From contig JAVHOP010000092.1 in assembly GCA_036170135.1 (NCBI GenBank), forward strand, positions 1-35,026: a DNA stretch of 35,026 nucleotides, read 5' to 3'. The notes under the pieces were generated by a model that saw only the letters and a list, made by a program, of their open reading frames with translations, was not told where the DNA came from and did no database searches. Origin of the DNA: CG1-02-35-72 sp036170135. Lineage in GTDB: Bacteria; Bacteroidota; Bacteroidia; Flavobacteriales; Flavobacteriaceae. Made by a program: the position numbers and the translations under genes. Below, piece after piece: positions 1 through 7,519 of the stretch (positions are counted from its first letter, which is position 1; every line of letters begins with the position of its first letter).

Positions 1-81
1 TTTAGTCATTCTATTTTTAGTTTGGCTTTCACAAGAAAGCATTTGTATAAAAATAAGGATTATAAAAAGACAATTATACAT
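1..81 (-). CDS. Probable lipoprotein, N-terminus only (runs off the window)
   Basis: Only the first 27 codons are inside the window. Reading leftwards from an ATG at 81-79, the peptide begins with a short hydrophobic stretch (residues 5-15, rich in Ile, Leu and Phe) followed by Met-Leu-Ser-Cys at residues 14-17 and then Glu-Ser-Gln. This looks like a type II (lipoprotein) signal peptide with Cys17 as the lipidated residue; the box is slightly off the classical consensus, but Bacteroidota lipoboxes are often relaxed. An in-frame stop at 91-93 fixes the start. A TAGTTTTG element on the same strand at 109-102 could be its promoter. The gene is divergent from the phosphate transporter. Function cannot be judged from so short a piece, and chance cannot be excluded. 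Confidence 0.5.
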   Translation of the reverse strand, partial: MYNCLFIILIFIQMLSCESQTKNRMTK

Positions 82-101
82 TGATTTTTTTTAAATATAG
101 G

Positions 102-109
102 CAAAACTA
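102..109 (-). promoter_or_regulatory. Candidate -7 element for the leftward lipoprotein gene
   Basis: The minus strand reads TAGTTTTG, matching the Bacteroidota -7 consensus TAnnTTTG. It would start transcription about 14 nt before the ATG at 81. The nearest TTG upstream on this strand (127-125) leaves only about 15 nt of spacer, shorter than usual, so the -33 half is weak. Confidence 0.35.
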
Positions 110-144
110 TGATTTTTAAAATTACAATATATTTATTTAAAATG

Positions 145-209
145 TTAACAATTTTTTAAATTTGGTAACAATTTGGTAACCTTAAAAATTTAAGGTCTGT
201 ATAATTTTG
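145..209 (+). promoter_or_regulatory. Promoter of the PiT transporter with 11-bp direct repeats
   Basis: A TAATTTTG element at 202-209 matches the TAnnTTTG -7 consensus, 13 nt before the first ATG. Directly upstream, the 11-mer AATTTGGTAAC occurs twice in perfect tandem (159-169 and 170-180), placing GTAACA at 165-170 and GTAACC at 176-181. The second ends exactly 20 nt before the -7 element, where a -33 box would be expected. A related TTAACA lies at 145-150. Direct repeats with an 11-bp period next to a phosphate transporter recall PhoB/PhoP boxes; that identity is inference. Confidence 0.5.
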
Positions 210-222
210 CTAAAAAATAATA

Positions 223-2481
223 ATGATGGAGAATCCATATATCTTAATGATTGCTGCGCTTGCTGTTCTGGCAGTAATTGATTTAATAGTTGGCGTTAGC
301 AATGATGCCGTAAATTTTTTGAATTCCGCTTTTGGATCTAAAGCCATCTCAATAAGAAATATTCTAATTATTGCCAGTTTAGGAGTTGCCATAGGTGCGC
401 TGACTTCAAGCGGAATGATGGAAGTTGCCAGAAAAGGAATTTTTAATCCGGCGATGTTCAATTTCCAAGATATCATCTATATTTTTATGGCAGTAATGAT
501 TACCGATATTTTGCTTTTAGACGTTTTCAATACCTTGGGAATGCCAACATCTACAACTGTTTCAATTGTTTTCGAATTATTAGGTGCTGCTGTTACTATG
601 GCATTTATAAAAATATCAATGAATGATAATGAAACCATTTCATCTATTTGGAATTATATCAACTACGAAAAAGCTACCGTAATTATTTTTGGAATTCTGC
701 TTTCTGTAGTCGTTGCTTTTTCAATAGGATCGCTTGTTCAATTTTTTTCGCGATTGATTTATTCATTTAATATTGAAAGTAAAAAAAGTTCTATAAATAT
801 CTTATTTGGCGGAGTTGCATTAACTTCTATAACCTATTTTATTTTTATCAATGGTCTAGAAGGAACACCATTTTATGGAGATATAAAATTTCTTATCAAT
901 AAAAATTCGTTTAATATTATTATAATAAGTTTGGCTTTTTGGATAGCTACATCGGCATTGTTTATAAAAGTTTTTAAAATTGATATTTTAAAAGTTATTA
1001 TAGGAGTGGGCACCTTTTCTTTAGCGTTAGCTTTTGCAGGAAATGATTTGGTTAACTTTATTGGTGTGCCTATTGCCGGATGGAATGCTTATGAAGTTTG
1101 GCACGCTTCAGGAAAAGCTGCTACTGAATTTACAATGGAAGGTCTCGCTGGCAAGGTTCCATCTAATACGCTATTTTTAGTTTTGGCTGGCCTAATTATG
1201 GTAGTCACAATTTGGTTTTCTAAAAAGGCGCGAACCGTTATTAAAACTGGCGTAGATTTATCAAGGCAGAGCGAAGGTACTGAAAAATTCCAGCCTACAA
1301 ACCTATCTAGAATCACGGTTAGGAGTGCTATTTCTTTAAATAATTATTTTGAAATTTTCATTCCACAATCCACCAGAACCTGGATTAGTTCAAGACTGCA
1401 AGTGCCTGTAATTTCTTTGCCTAAAGATAAAACTTTTGAACTTCCTGCTTTTGACAAGGTTCGCGCTTCTATTAATTTGGTGGTATCGTCTATTCTAATC
1501 GCCATAGCAACATCTTATAAATTACCACTTTCTACAACCTATGTTACTTTTATGGTTGCTATGGGAACATCTTTTGCTGATGGTGCTTGGGGCAGAGAAA
1601 GTGCAGTATATCGCGTGGCTGGTGTTTTAAATGTTATCGCTGGTTGGTTTGTTACCGCGTTAATTGCATTTACAGTAGCAGCTATTGCTTTATATTTAAT
1701 CAATTTAGGTGGCATTTCGGCTATTGCTTTATTGCTAATTTTTGTCTTTTTAATGATGGGAAGAAATTATGTAATTTATACTAAAAATCAAAAGGAGCAA
1801 AAAATAGTGCGCAATATAAAACGCAAAGACTTAATTAATATTAAGGGTGTCATTGATGAGAGCTCAACACATATTGCTGAGGTAGTTAGTCGTGTTCATA
1901 AACTTTACTCAAATGTAGTTGAAGACTTATCTTCTCACGATATCAATAAACTTAAAAAAACAGATAAACACGTCAATAAACTAAATCAAGAAGTTGATGA
2001 ATTAAAAGATGATGTGTTTTATTTTATCAAATCTTTAGATGACTCTTCGGTTGTTGCAAGTCGATTTTACATATTGGTTTTAAGTTATTTACAGGATATT
2101 GCGCAATCTATAAGTTATATTTCTAAAGTGAGTTTTAAACATGTAAACAACAACCATAAAAATTTAAAGCAAAGTCAAATTAAAGATTTGAAAACTATTG
2201 ACAATGAATTAGAAAAAATCTTAAAAGAAATTGGCGAGGTGTTTACCAATAAAAGTTTTGAAAATTTAGGAAGAATCATTGCAGAAAAGCAGCATACTCT
2301 AAACCGCATTTCCGAATCTATTGAGCGGCAAATTAAACGTATTAGAACCGAAGAATCTAGCCCAAAAAACACAACGCTTTATTTTAGTATTTTGCTAGAA
2401 ACCCAAGATTTAATCAATGCTTTAATAAATCTTTTAAAATTGTATGAAGATTTTTATTTGAGTTCCCATAAAAAGTCTTAA
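223..2481 (+). CDS. Inorganic phosphate transporter, PiT family, with C-terminal PhoU-like domain
   Basis: A 752-residue membrane protein expected to bring phosphate across the inner membrane by ion symport. Both PiT half-signatures are visible: GVSNDAVNF (residues 24-32) and FAGNDLVNFIG (271-281), each with the Asn-Asp pair typical of the two inverted repeats. About ten hydrophobic segments fill residues 5-530. The last ~190 residues (about 560-750) are hydrophilic and helical and resemble a DUF47/PhoU-like cytoplasmic domain, a fusion common in Bacteroidota PiT proteins. Two ATGs lie in tandem at 223 and 226; either may be used. It stands alone, divergent from a lipoprotein gene and convergent with nifU. 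The 11-bp direct repeats in its promoter suggest phosphate control. Sodium versus proton coupling cannot be told from sequence. Confidence 0.92.
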   Translation: MMENPYILMIAALAVLAVIDLIVGVSNDAVNFLNSAFGSKAISIRNILIIASLGVAIGALTSSGMMEVARKGIFNPAMFNFQDIIYIFMAVMITDILLLDVFNTLGMPTSTTVSIVFELLGAAVTMAFIKISMNDNETISSIWNYINYEKATVIIFGILLSVVVAFSIGSLVQFFSRLIYSFNIESKKSSINILFGGVALTSITYFIFINGLEGTPFYGDIKFLINKNSFNIIIISLAFWIATSALFIKVFKIDILKVIIGVGTFSLALAFAGNDLVNFIGVPIAGWNAYEVWHASGKAATEFTMEGLAGKVPSNTLFLVLAGLIMVVTIWFSKKARTVIKTGVDLSRQSEGTEKFQPTNLSRITVRSAISLNNYFEIFIPQSTRTWISSRLQVPVISLPKDKTFELPAFDKVRASINLVVSSILIAIATSYKLPLSTTYVTFMVAMGTSFADGAWGRESAVYRVAGVLNVIAGWFVTALIAFTVAAIALYLINLGGISAIALLLIFVFLMMGRNYVIYTKNQKEQKIVRNIKRKDLINIKGVIDESSTHIAEVVSRVHKLYSNVVEDLSSHDINKLKKTDKHVNKLNQEVDELKDDVFYFIKSLDDSSVVASRFYILVLSYLQDIAQSISYISKVSFKHVNNNHKNLKQSQIKDLKTIDNELEKILKEIGEVFTNKSFENLGRIIAEKQHTLNRISESIERQIKRIRTEESSPKNTTLYFSILLETQDLINALINLLKLYEDFYLSSHKKS

Positions 2482-2532
2482 TATAAAGTACCTCTAAAAA
2501 AGTCTTTACTTTATTTAAAATGTGGAAAAAGA

Positions 2533-3378
2533 TTAGATAGCAATAACTTGTTCAATTTTGTTGGGCAATAAATTTTTAAGGGTTGCTTCTATTCCGTTTT
2601 TTAGCGTTACAGTTGATGAAGGGCAACCGTGGCATGCGCCCTTTAAAATCACTTTAACCGTTTTATCAAGCTCATTATACGAATCAAAAATAATATTGCC
2701 ACCATCAGCCATCACAGCTGGCTTTATATACTCATCCAATATGGCTATAATTTCTTTTGAAATATCATCTAAAACTTTAGTAGTAGCACTGTCAATTTCA
2801 GATAATTGAGACGCAATAACTAAAGTTTCAAAATGTTCTTTAATGTAATTTTTGATAACTGGTGTTATTTCTAGCCAATCGGACTTACTATTTTTAGTTA
2901 TGGCAATGTAATTTTGTTCAACAAAAGCACTTTTAACATCATTAAAATCAAAAAGTAAAGCGATAAAAGGATATTTTTCGGCATGCTGTTTTGATTTAAA
3001 ATCGATATTGCCATTTAAAATCAGCTTGTTGGTTACAAATTTCATTGTGTCCGGATTTGGAGTGCATTCGGCATAAACCTCAACAGGCATTTTAGTAACA
3101 ACTTTAAAAATGCTATGATGTGTTCTAAAATAATCTTCAATAACCACTTTTAACTCATTTTGAACATCAATCCAATCAATTAATTCAATTTTTTGTAAAG
3201 CAATAAAATTAGCCGAAATAAATACCCTTGTTAAAAAAGGAAGTGCCAATAATTGGGTTACTAAATCAGAATTCCCTTTGTTATTCTCATTTGAAAATTC
3301 AAAACTATCAGAGGTCATGATACTTTGAGATTCAAATTTTAGAATGTTTTGGTTTGCTGTTGCTACAATTTTAAACAT
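2533..3378 (-). CDS. NifU-family Fe-S cluster scaffold protein
   Basis: A 281-residue cytoplasmic protein of the NifU/Nfu type, which assembles or carries Fe-S clusters to apoproteins. It has two divergent Nfu N-terminal-like repeats (about residues 5-88 and 98-185; the second contains ECTPNPDTMKF) and a C-terminal NifU domain (about 205-281) with the cluster ligands Cys249 and Cys252 in GACHGCPSS, preceded by YIKPAVMADGGNI. This double-N-domain layout and length are usual in Flavobacteriaceae. It begins at an ATG and ends 51 nt from the convergent PiT stop. No other Fe-S assembly gene is adjacent. Whether it acts as scaffold or carrier is not decided by the sequence. Confidence 0.9.
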   Translation of the reverse strand: MFKIVATANQNILKFESQSIMTSDSFEFSNENNKGNSDLVTQLLALPFLTRVFISANFIALQKIELIDWIDVQNELKVVIEDYFRTHHSIFKVVTKMPVEVYAECTPNPDTMKFVTNKLILNGNIDFKSKQHAEKYPFIALLFDFNDVKSAFVEQNYIAITKNSKSDWLEITPVIKNYIKEHFETLVIASQLSEIDSATTKVLDDISKEIIAILDEYIKPAVMADGGNIIFDSYNELDKTVKVILKGACHGCPSSTVTLKNGIEATLKNLLPNKIEQVIAI

Positions 3379-3436
3379 AAAATATTTTTTTGCAATAATA
3401 AGGTAAAAAATAGATTTATTGAGATAAGTTTGGACT

Positions 3437-3472
3437 TTAACAATTTATCTTTGTCAAAATTAATTATATTTG
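3437..3472 (+). promoter_or_regulatory. Candidate promoter of the PorP/SprF-like gene
   Basis: TATATTTG at 3465-3472 matches the -7 consensus, with a TTAACA at 3437-3442 (22-nt spacer) where the -33 box would lie. A second possible -7 (TATCTTTG) lies at 3446-3453. The translation start chosen for the gene is at 3521, so the leader would be about 40 nt. Confidence 0.35.
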
Positions 3473-3520
3473 AATCTTGGAAATAATTCTAAAAAAATAG
3501 GTCGTTTCAAGCCGTTTAAT

Positions 3521-4489
3521 ATGAAAAAATTACTTTGCATTTCATTTTTATTTTTCGGACTCATTGTTCAAGCTCAAGAAACTTTACCTGTCTATTCTGA
3601 TTATTTATCAGATAATATTTACTTGGTACATCCTGCTGCTGCAGGAATTGGAAGTTGTGCTAAACTGAGAATTACACATCGCCAACAATGGACAAATAGC
3701 AGTGATTCTCCTTCGCTTCAAACATTGAGTTTTCATTCAAAAGTAGGCGAGAAAACAGGTCTTGGATTTCAATTTTATAATGACCGAAATGGGTTTCATT
3801 CACAAACTGGTTTTGAAGGAACTTATGCTTATCACGTGCCTCTAGGCAATAATTTTAAAGTGTTTAACCAACTATCTTTTGCACTTTCGGTTGCTTTTGT
3901 CGAAAATTCAGTTGATGAACGCTCTTTTAATACAGATGATCCTGTAATTTCTGGTATCATTAGAAACTCAAATTATTTTAACGCAAACTTTGGAATGGCT
4001 TATCACTACAAAGGTTTGTCTTCTTATTTTACTGCCAAAAATATTCTATTAAGTGATAGAGCTTTGCTTAATCCTGATTTTGAATCGTTTAACCTTAGGC
4101 GCTATATTGGCACCGTTGGCTATTATTTTTTTCAGGATAAATCTTGGCAGTTAGAACCTTCGGTTTTATATCAATTTATAGAAAAAACTAAAGAGAGCTT
4201 TATGGATTTTAATTTTAAAGCATATAAAAAATTGGAAAATGATAATTTGCTTTGGATGGCAGTTTCTTATCGCAAAAGCTTTGATAAAAACGCCATTCAA
4301 ACCTATCAGCAAATCACCCCAATTATTGGATTGAATTTTGGATCTTATATGATTTCATACACTTACACTCAACAAATTGGCGATATTGTTTTTGATAATG
4401 GTGGTTATCACCAATTTACTATTGGCATGAATCTTTGGTGTAGAACTCCAAGAGCTGCTGCTTGTCCTAATATCAATTATTTATATTAA
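3521..4489 (+). CDS. PorP/SprF family type IX secretion-associated outer-membrane protein
   Basis: A 322-residue predicted outer-membrane beta-barrel. The ATG at 3521 is preferred over an upstream TTG at 3470 because it places a clean signal peptide at the N-terminus (MKKLLCISFLFFG, cleavage near VQA/Q), and a -7-like element overlaps the TTG. The mature start (YSDYLSDNIYLVHPAAAG) and the following HRQQWTN match the opening of PorP/SprF proteins, which bind type IX secretion or gliding components. Alternating aromatic strands run to the C-terminus. PorP/SprF proteins often sit beside a large adhesin or a SprE-like gene; here the neighbour is a gamma-carbonic anhydrase 6 nt downstream, so this is an orphan paralogue. 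A direct role in secretion is inferred from family only. Confidence 0.85.
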   Translation: MKKLLCISFLFFGLIVQAQETLPVYSDYLSDNIYLVHPAAAGIGSCAKLRITHRQQWTNSSDSPSLQTLSFHSKVGEKTGLGFQFYNDRNGFHSQTGFEGTYAYHVPLGNNFKVFNQLSFALSVAFVENSVDERSFNTDDPVISGIIRNSNYFNANFGMAYHYKGLSSYFTAKNILLSDRALLNPDFESFNLRRYIGTVGYYFFQDKSWQLEPSVLYQFIEKTKESFMDFNFKAYKKLENDNLLWMAVSYRKSFDKNAIQTYQQITPIIGLNFGSYMISYTYTQQIGDIVFDNGGYHQFTIGMNLWCRTPRAAACPNINYLY

Positions 4490-4495
4490 AAACTT

Positions 4496-5011
4496 ATGCT
4501 TATAAAAGCAGTTTTAGGCAAAACACCTCAATACGGAAAATCTTGTTATTTTTCAGAAAATGCAACACTTATTGGCGATGTTATTATGGGCGATTTTTGT
4601 AGTATTTGGTTTAATGCGGTAGTGCGTGGCGATGTAAATTATATCAGAATTGGCAACAAAGTCAATATTCAAGATGGTGCCATTATTCATTGTACATACC
4701 AAAAACATCCAACCGAAATCGGTAATAACGTATCTATTGGCCATCTTGCAATGGTTCATGGTTGCAAAATACACGACAATGTTCTCATTGGAATGGGCGC
4801 TATAGTTATGGATGGTTGCGTAGTTGAATCAAATGTTATAGTAGCTGCCGGCGCTGTGGTCACACAATATTCAACTTTAGAATCAGGATTTATTTATGCA
4901 GGCATCCCTGCTAAAAAAGTTAAACCACTTGACCAAAATTTAATAACTGGCGAAATTGAACGCATTGCCGATAATTATATTAAATATGCATCTTGGTACC
5001 GTGAAGATTAA
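4496..5011 (+). CDS. Gamma-carbonic anhydrase-like hexapeptide-repeat protein
   Basis: A 171-residue left-handed beta-helix protein of the gamma-carbonic anhydrase/YrdA group, expected to be a cytoplasmic metal-binding trimer. Hexapeptide repeats cover about residues 20-140. The metal ligands expected for the family are present: His65 (GAIIHC), His83 and His88 (IGHLAMVHGC), with the five-residue spacing seen in Cam. Arg44 and Asp46 in VVRGDVNYI match other conserved residues. The acidic loop of archaeal Cam is not apparent, so true carbonic anhydrase activity is uncertain. It follows the PorP/SprF-like gene by 6 nt, suggesting co-transcription, and its stop overlaps the convergent murI stop. 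Confidence 0.88.
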   Translation: MLIKAVLGKTPQYGKSCYFSENATLIGDVIMGDFCSIWFNAVVRGDVNYIRIGNKVNIQDGAIIHCTYQKHPTEIGNNVSIGHLAMVHGCKIHDNVLIGMGAIVMDGCVVESNVIVAAGAVVTQYSTLESGFIYAGIPAKKVKPLDQNLITGEIERIADNYIKYASWYRED

Positions 5012-5799
5012 AAATTGATAAAGTCAACTTGAGCAGTAGGCACTTCTTTTAAAATAGCTTTTAAAACGTTTATATCGGCATTACAATAAAATTTATAAGT
5101 ACCTTTTGAGGACAATTTATTTAATAAATTATTGGCTATTAAAACCCTCTCTAATTGTCTTGCAACTGCAAATCCGGAATCTATTAGCGTAACTTTATCA
5201 CCAACTATTTGTTTGATTTGCGGAATTAAATAAGGATAATGTGTGCAACCCAAAACCAAACAATCAATGTTTTGCGATAGCAATGGTTTTAAATATTTTT
5301 TAAGCAGCGATTTAATTTCGGCAGAATCTAATTTTCCGGATTCAATAAGGCTAACTAAACCATCCCCATTCTGCTCATGAATATGAATATCTTTAGAAAT
5401 ACTGCCAGACGTTTTATAAAATAGCTCACTAGAGAGCGTTCCTCTTGTAGCCAAAATGCCAATATGTTTAGTCTCTGTCTTTAATGCCGCTGGTTTTATG
5501 GCGGGTTCAATACCAATAAATTGAATTTCTTGAAATTGATTGCGCAAAACACTAATCGCATTTGTCGTAGCGGTATTGCAAGCAACAACAATGGTTTTAC
5601 AATTTCTTTCTAATAAAAACTCGGTATTTTTAATACTAAAATTAATGATTTCCTGTTTTGATCTTTCACCGTAAGGTGCGTTTTTAGAATCGGCTAGATA
5701 AATAGTGTTTTCATTTGGAAGGCATCTGTTTATGGCAGTCCAAATTGATGTGCCACCAATGCCTGAATCAAAAATACCAATGGGATTTAAATTTTTCAT
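5008..5799 (-). CDS. murI: Glutamate racemase
   Basis: Converts L- to D-glutamate for peptidoglycan synthesis. It has 263 residues from the ATG at 5799-5797, giving an N-terminus that aligns directly with the conserved PIGIFDSGIGG. A TTG further out at 5829 is rejected because it lies inside a terminator hairpin. Catalytic cysteines are Cys74 (VVACNTATTN) and Cys185 (LVLGCTHYPYL), with Asp11-Ser12 in the substrate motif and YGERS at residues 43-47. It lies last in the leftward envelope cluster but beyond a terminator, so it may have its own start: TATTTTTG at 5816-5809 fits the -7 consensus and would give an almost leaderless mRNA. Its stop codon overlaps that of the convergent carbonic-anhydrase-like gene. 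Confidence 0.95.
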   Translation of the reverse strand: MKNLNPIGIFDSGIGGTSIWTAINRCLPNENTIYLADSKNAPYGERSKQEIINFSIKNTEFLLERNCKTIVVACNTATTNAISVLRNQFQEIQFIGIEPAIKPAALKTETKHIGILATRGTLSSELFYKTSGSISKDIHIHEQNGDGLVSLIESGKLDSAEIKSLLKKYLKPLLSQNIDCLVLGCTHYPYLIPQIKQIVGDKVTLIDSGFAVARQLERVLIANNLLNKLSSKGTYKFYCNADINVLKAILKEVPTAQVDFINF

Positions 5800-5810
5800 A
5801 TAAATACGCA

Positions 5811-5840
5811 AAAATAAAAAATCCCGCAATAAGCGGGATT
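5811..5840 (-). terminator. Intrinsic terminator after the short ompH gene
   Basis: An 8-bp stem (AATCCCGC at 5820-5827 pairing with GCGGGATT at 5833-5840, loop of 5 nt) is followed on the minus strand by a T-rich run at 5819-5811. It lies 28 nt past the ompH stop and just upstream of murI, so it should separate murI from the bamA-ompH transcripts or attenuate readthrough into it. Confidence 0.75.
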
Positions 5841-5868
5841 AATTAATATAGATATCTTTAAAAAGATT

Positions 5869-6375
5869 TTATTTAATGCCCAAATTGGCTTTAACGGCAA
5901 GTAATAAATCTTCGCCATCAAAGACTAAAAGTCCTTTACCTGGGGCAGAATCAAAAACATATTTTATGCCCTTTGCTTTTGAAACATTTTGAATAGCCTT
6001 TTGAGCTTTTTCTAGAATTGGTTTTAACAAATCCATTTGTTTTTGTTGCAATTCTTTATCGGCTGTTTGTGCATAAGTTTGCAATTTTGTTTGCAAATCT
6101 TGAACTTCTTTTTGACGGAGTGCATTTTCTTCTTCCGTTTTTGTTTCTTGTTCTTTACCGTATTTTAAATATTTAGCTTGTAATGCATTAGCTTGAATTT
6201 TGTACTCGGTATCATAAGTTGAGCCCAATTTTTTTAATTCATCTTGCATAGATTTGGTTTCTGGCATAGCAGCAATTAAATCATCACTGTTAATGTGACC
6301 TAATTTTACTTGGGCAGATGCACCAAAACTTAATAATAATACGGTTGCTACTAATAGTAATTTAATGTGTTTCAT
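5869..6375 (-). CDS. OmpH/Skp family periplasmic chaperone (short copy)
   Basis: A 168-residue secreted protein of the OmpH/Skp family, which holds unfolded outer-membrane proteins in the periplasm before they reach the BAM complex. The signal peptide is residues 1-21 (cleavage near ASA/Q). The mature start VKLGHINSDDLIAAMPE matches the family's first strand and helix. Residues 40-125 form a long charged coiled coil, and the C-terminus returns to the body domain (GIKYVFDSAPGKGLLVF). Length is normal. It is read after the longer ompH paralogue (50-nt gap) and bamA, the usual Bacteroidota arrangement, and is followed by an intrinsic terminator. Confidence 0.92.
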   Translation of the reverse strand: MKHIKLLLVATVLLLSFGASAQVKLGHINSDDLIAAMPETKSMQDELKKLGSTYDTEYKIQANALQAKYLKYGKEQETKTEEENALRQKEVQDLQTKLQTYAQTADKELQQKQMDLLKPILEKAQKAIQNVSKAKGIKYVFDSAPGKGLLVFDGEDLLLAVKANLGIK

Positions 6376-6425
6376 TGTTTTTCTAAATAATTGTTAATAT
6401 TAATTTTGTTTATCTTTAGTTTAAT

Positions 6426-7436
6426 TTAATTATTCTTTTTTGCCTTATTTATTGAATCGTTTTTACGGATTAAAGCTTCTTTATTTTTATCAATTTCTTT
6501 TAGTTTAGCATCTCGCTTAGCAATAGCATCTTTGCGATCGTCTTCTTTTTTCTTTTCTTTAGCTTCGTTTATGAGTCTAATTTTTTCTAATAAAATCTCT
6601 CGTTTTTCATTTCGCGCATTAATTCTTTTTAAAACTTCATCAGATGGTGAATCTTTAATAACAGGCGTTTCTTCAACTTTTAAATTTGTGCTTATTGAAT
6701 CTTTTGGTTGATCTATTTGACTTGTTATTACATTAGTTGTATCAATAGGTTCATCTGTTAAATCAGAAAAAATAGTGTCATTTACAACCGGATTTACAAT
6801 TTTATTTACCTTGTTATCCCTATTTTTTTTGGTTAAAACTAAATTAGGTTTTGTTACAACTTCCTTTTTCTTTTTATTTAATTTTTCCTTTTTAGCAGTT
6901 ATTGCTTCAATTTTTTCAATTTTATTGATATTGTTTACAACCAAGTCGCTAATATCGAATGCTTTATTTGTGTAAAGTATAATTAAATCGCTACTATTAT
7001 CTAAGACAAAATCATAATTCTTTTTTACGGCAATATCTTGAATTGAATTGTAAACTTTATCTTGAATGGGCTGAACTAATAATTTGCGATACAAATATAA
7101 ATCACCTTTTGGTCCAAAATAGGCTTCCTGCAATTGATTGTATTCCTGACCTTTATAGTAAATATCATCTTCACGTTCTTGAATAAGCTCATCAGTTAAA
7201 AGTGCTTTTTCATTGCTAAAATCTTTTTTTAAAGCTTCTAAGTCGTCCTTTTCTCGGTCTAATCGGCGTTGCCAAGCAATAATTTTAGTATTCAATTGTT
7301 CTTGAGCTTGCTTATATTCGGGAATATTTTCTAAAATAAATGCCATATCTATATAAGCAATTCGCTGAGCTTTTTGAGAAAAACTCACTTGAGAAACCAA
7401 GACTAAGATGATTATATATAAGGATTTTTTTAACAT
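6426..7436 (-). CDS. OmpH/Skp family chaperone with long charged C-terminal extension
   Basis: A 336-residue secreted protein. The signal peptide covers about residues 1-20 (FSQ/K). The OmpH body starts at RIAYIDMAFILENIPEYKQA, coiled-coil arms run to about residue 120, and the body closes near KKNYDFVLDNSSDLIILY. From about residue 180 to the end the protein is a low-complexity, Lys/Asp/Glu/Asn-rich extension, with a final helix (about 265-336) strongly charged. The extension more than doubles the usual Skp length; similar long OmpH copies follow bamA in flavobacteria. A role as a second chaperone or spacer is inference. It sits between bamA (66-nt gap) and the short ompH (50-nt gap). Confidence 0.88.
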   Translation of the reverse strand: MLKKSLYIIILVLVSQVSFSQKAQRIAYIDMAFILENIPEYKQAQEQLNTKIIAWQRRLDREKDDLEALKKDFSNEKALLTDELIQEREDDIYYKGQEYNQLQEAYFGPKGDLYLYRKLLVQPIQDKVYNSIQDIAVKKNYDFVLDNSSDLIILYTNKAFDISDLVVNNINKIEKIEAITAKKEKLNKKKKEVVTKPNLVLTKKNRDNKVNKIVNPVVNDTIFSDLTDEPIDTTNVITSQIDQPKDSISTNLKVEETPVIKDSPSDEVLKRINARNEKREILLEKIRLINEAKEKKKEDDRKDAIAKRDAKLKEIDKNKEALIRKNDSINKAKKNN

Positions 7437-7486
7437 TTTATTTTTTATAAAATTTGAAAACTAATTTTTTGAATTCAAATTAAATA

Positions 7487-7519
7487 CAAAGATATCATTT
7501 TTTTAAAACTGTTGACCAA
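7487..7519 (-). promoter_or_regulatory. Candidate internal promoter for the two ompH genes
   Basis: On the minus strand TTG (7519-7517), a 22-nt spacer and TATCTTTG (7494-7487) match the Bacteroidota promoter consensus. It overlaps the 3' end of bamA and would start about 45 nt before the long ompH ATG, allowing the chaperones to be expressed separately from bamA. Confidence 0.45.

Noticed and set aside
2483..2514. Possible hairpin (ATAAAGTA ... TACTTTAT) between the convergent PiT and nifU genes
   Set aside because: Only 8 A/T-rich pairs around a 16-nt loop with no clear T-run; too weak to call a terminator.
3470..3520. Extended N-terminus of the PorP/SprF-like protein from a TTG
   Set aside because: It would bury the signal peptide 17 residues inside the protein and overlaps a -7-like promoter element.
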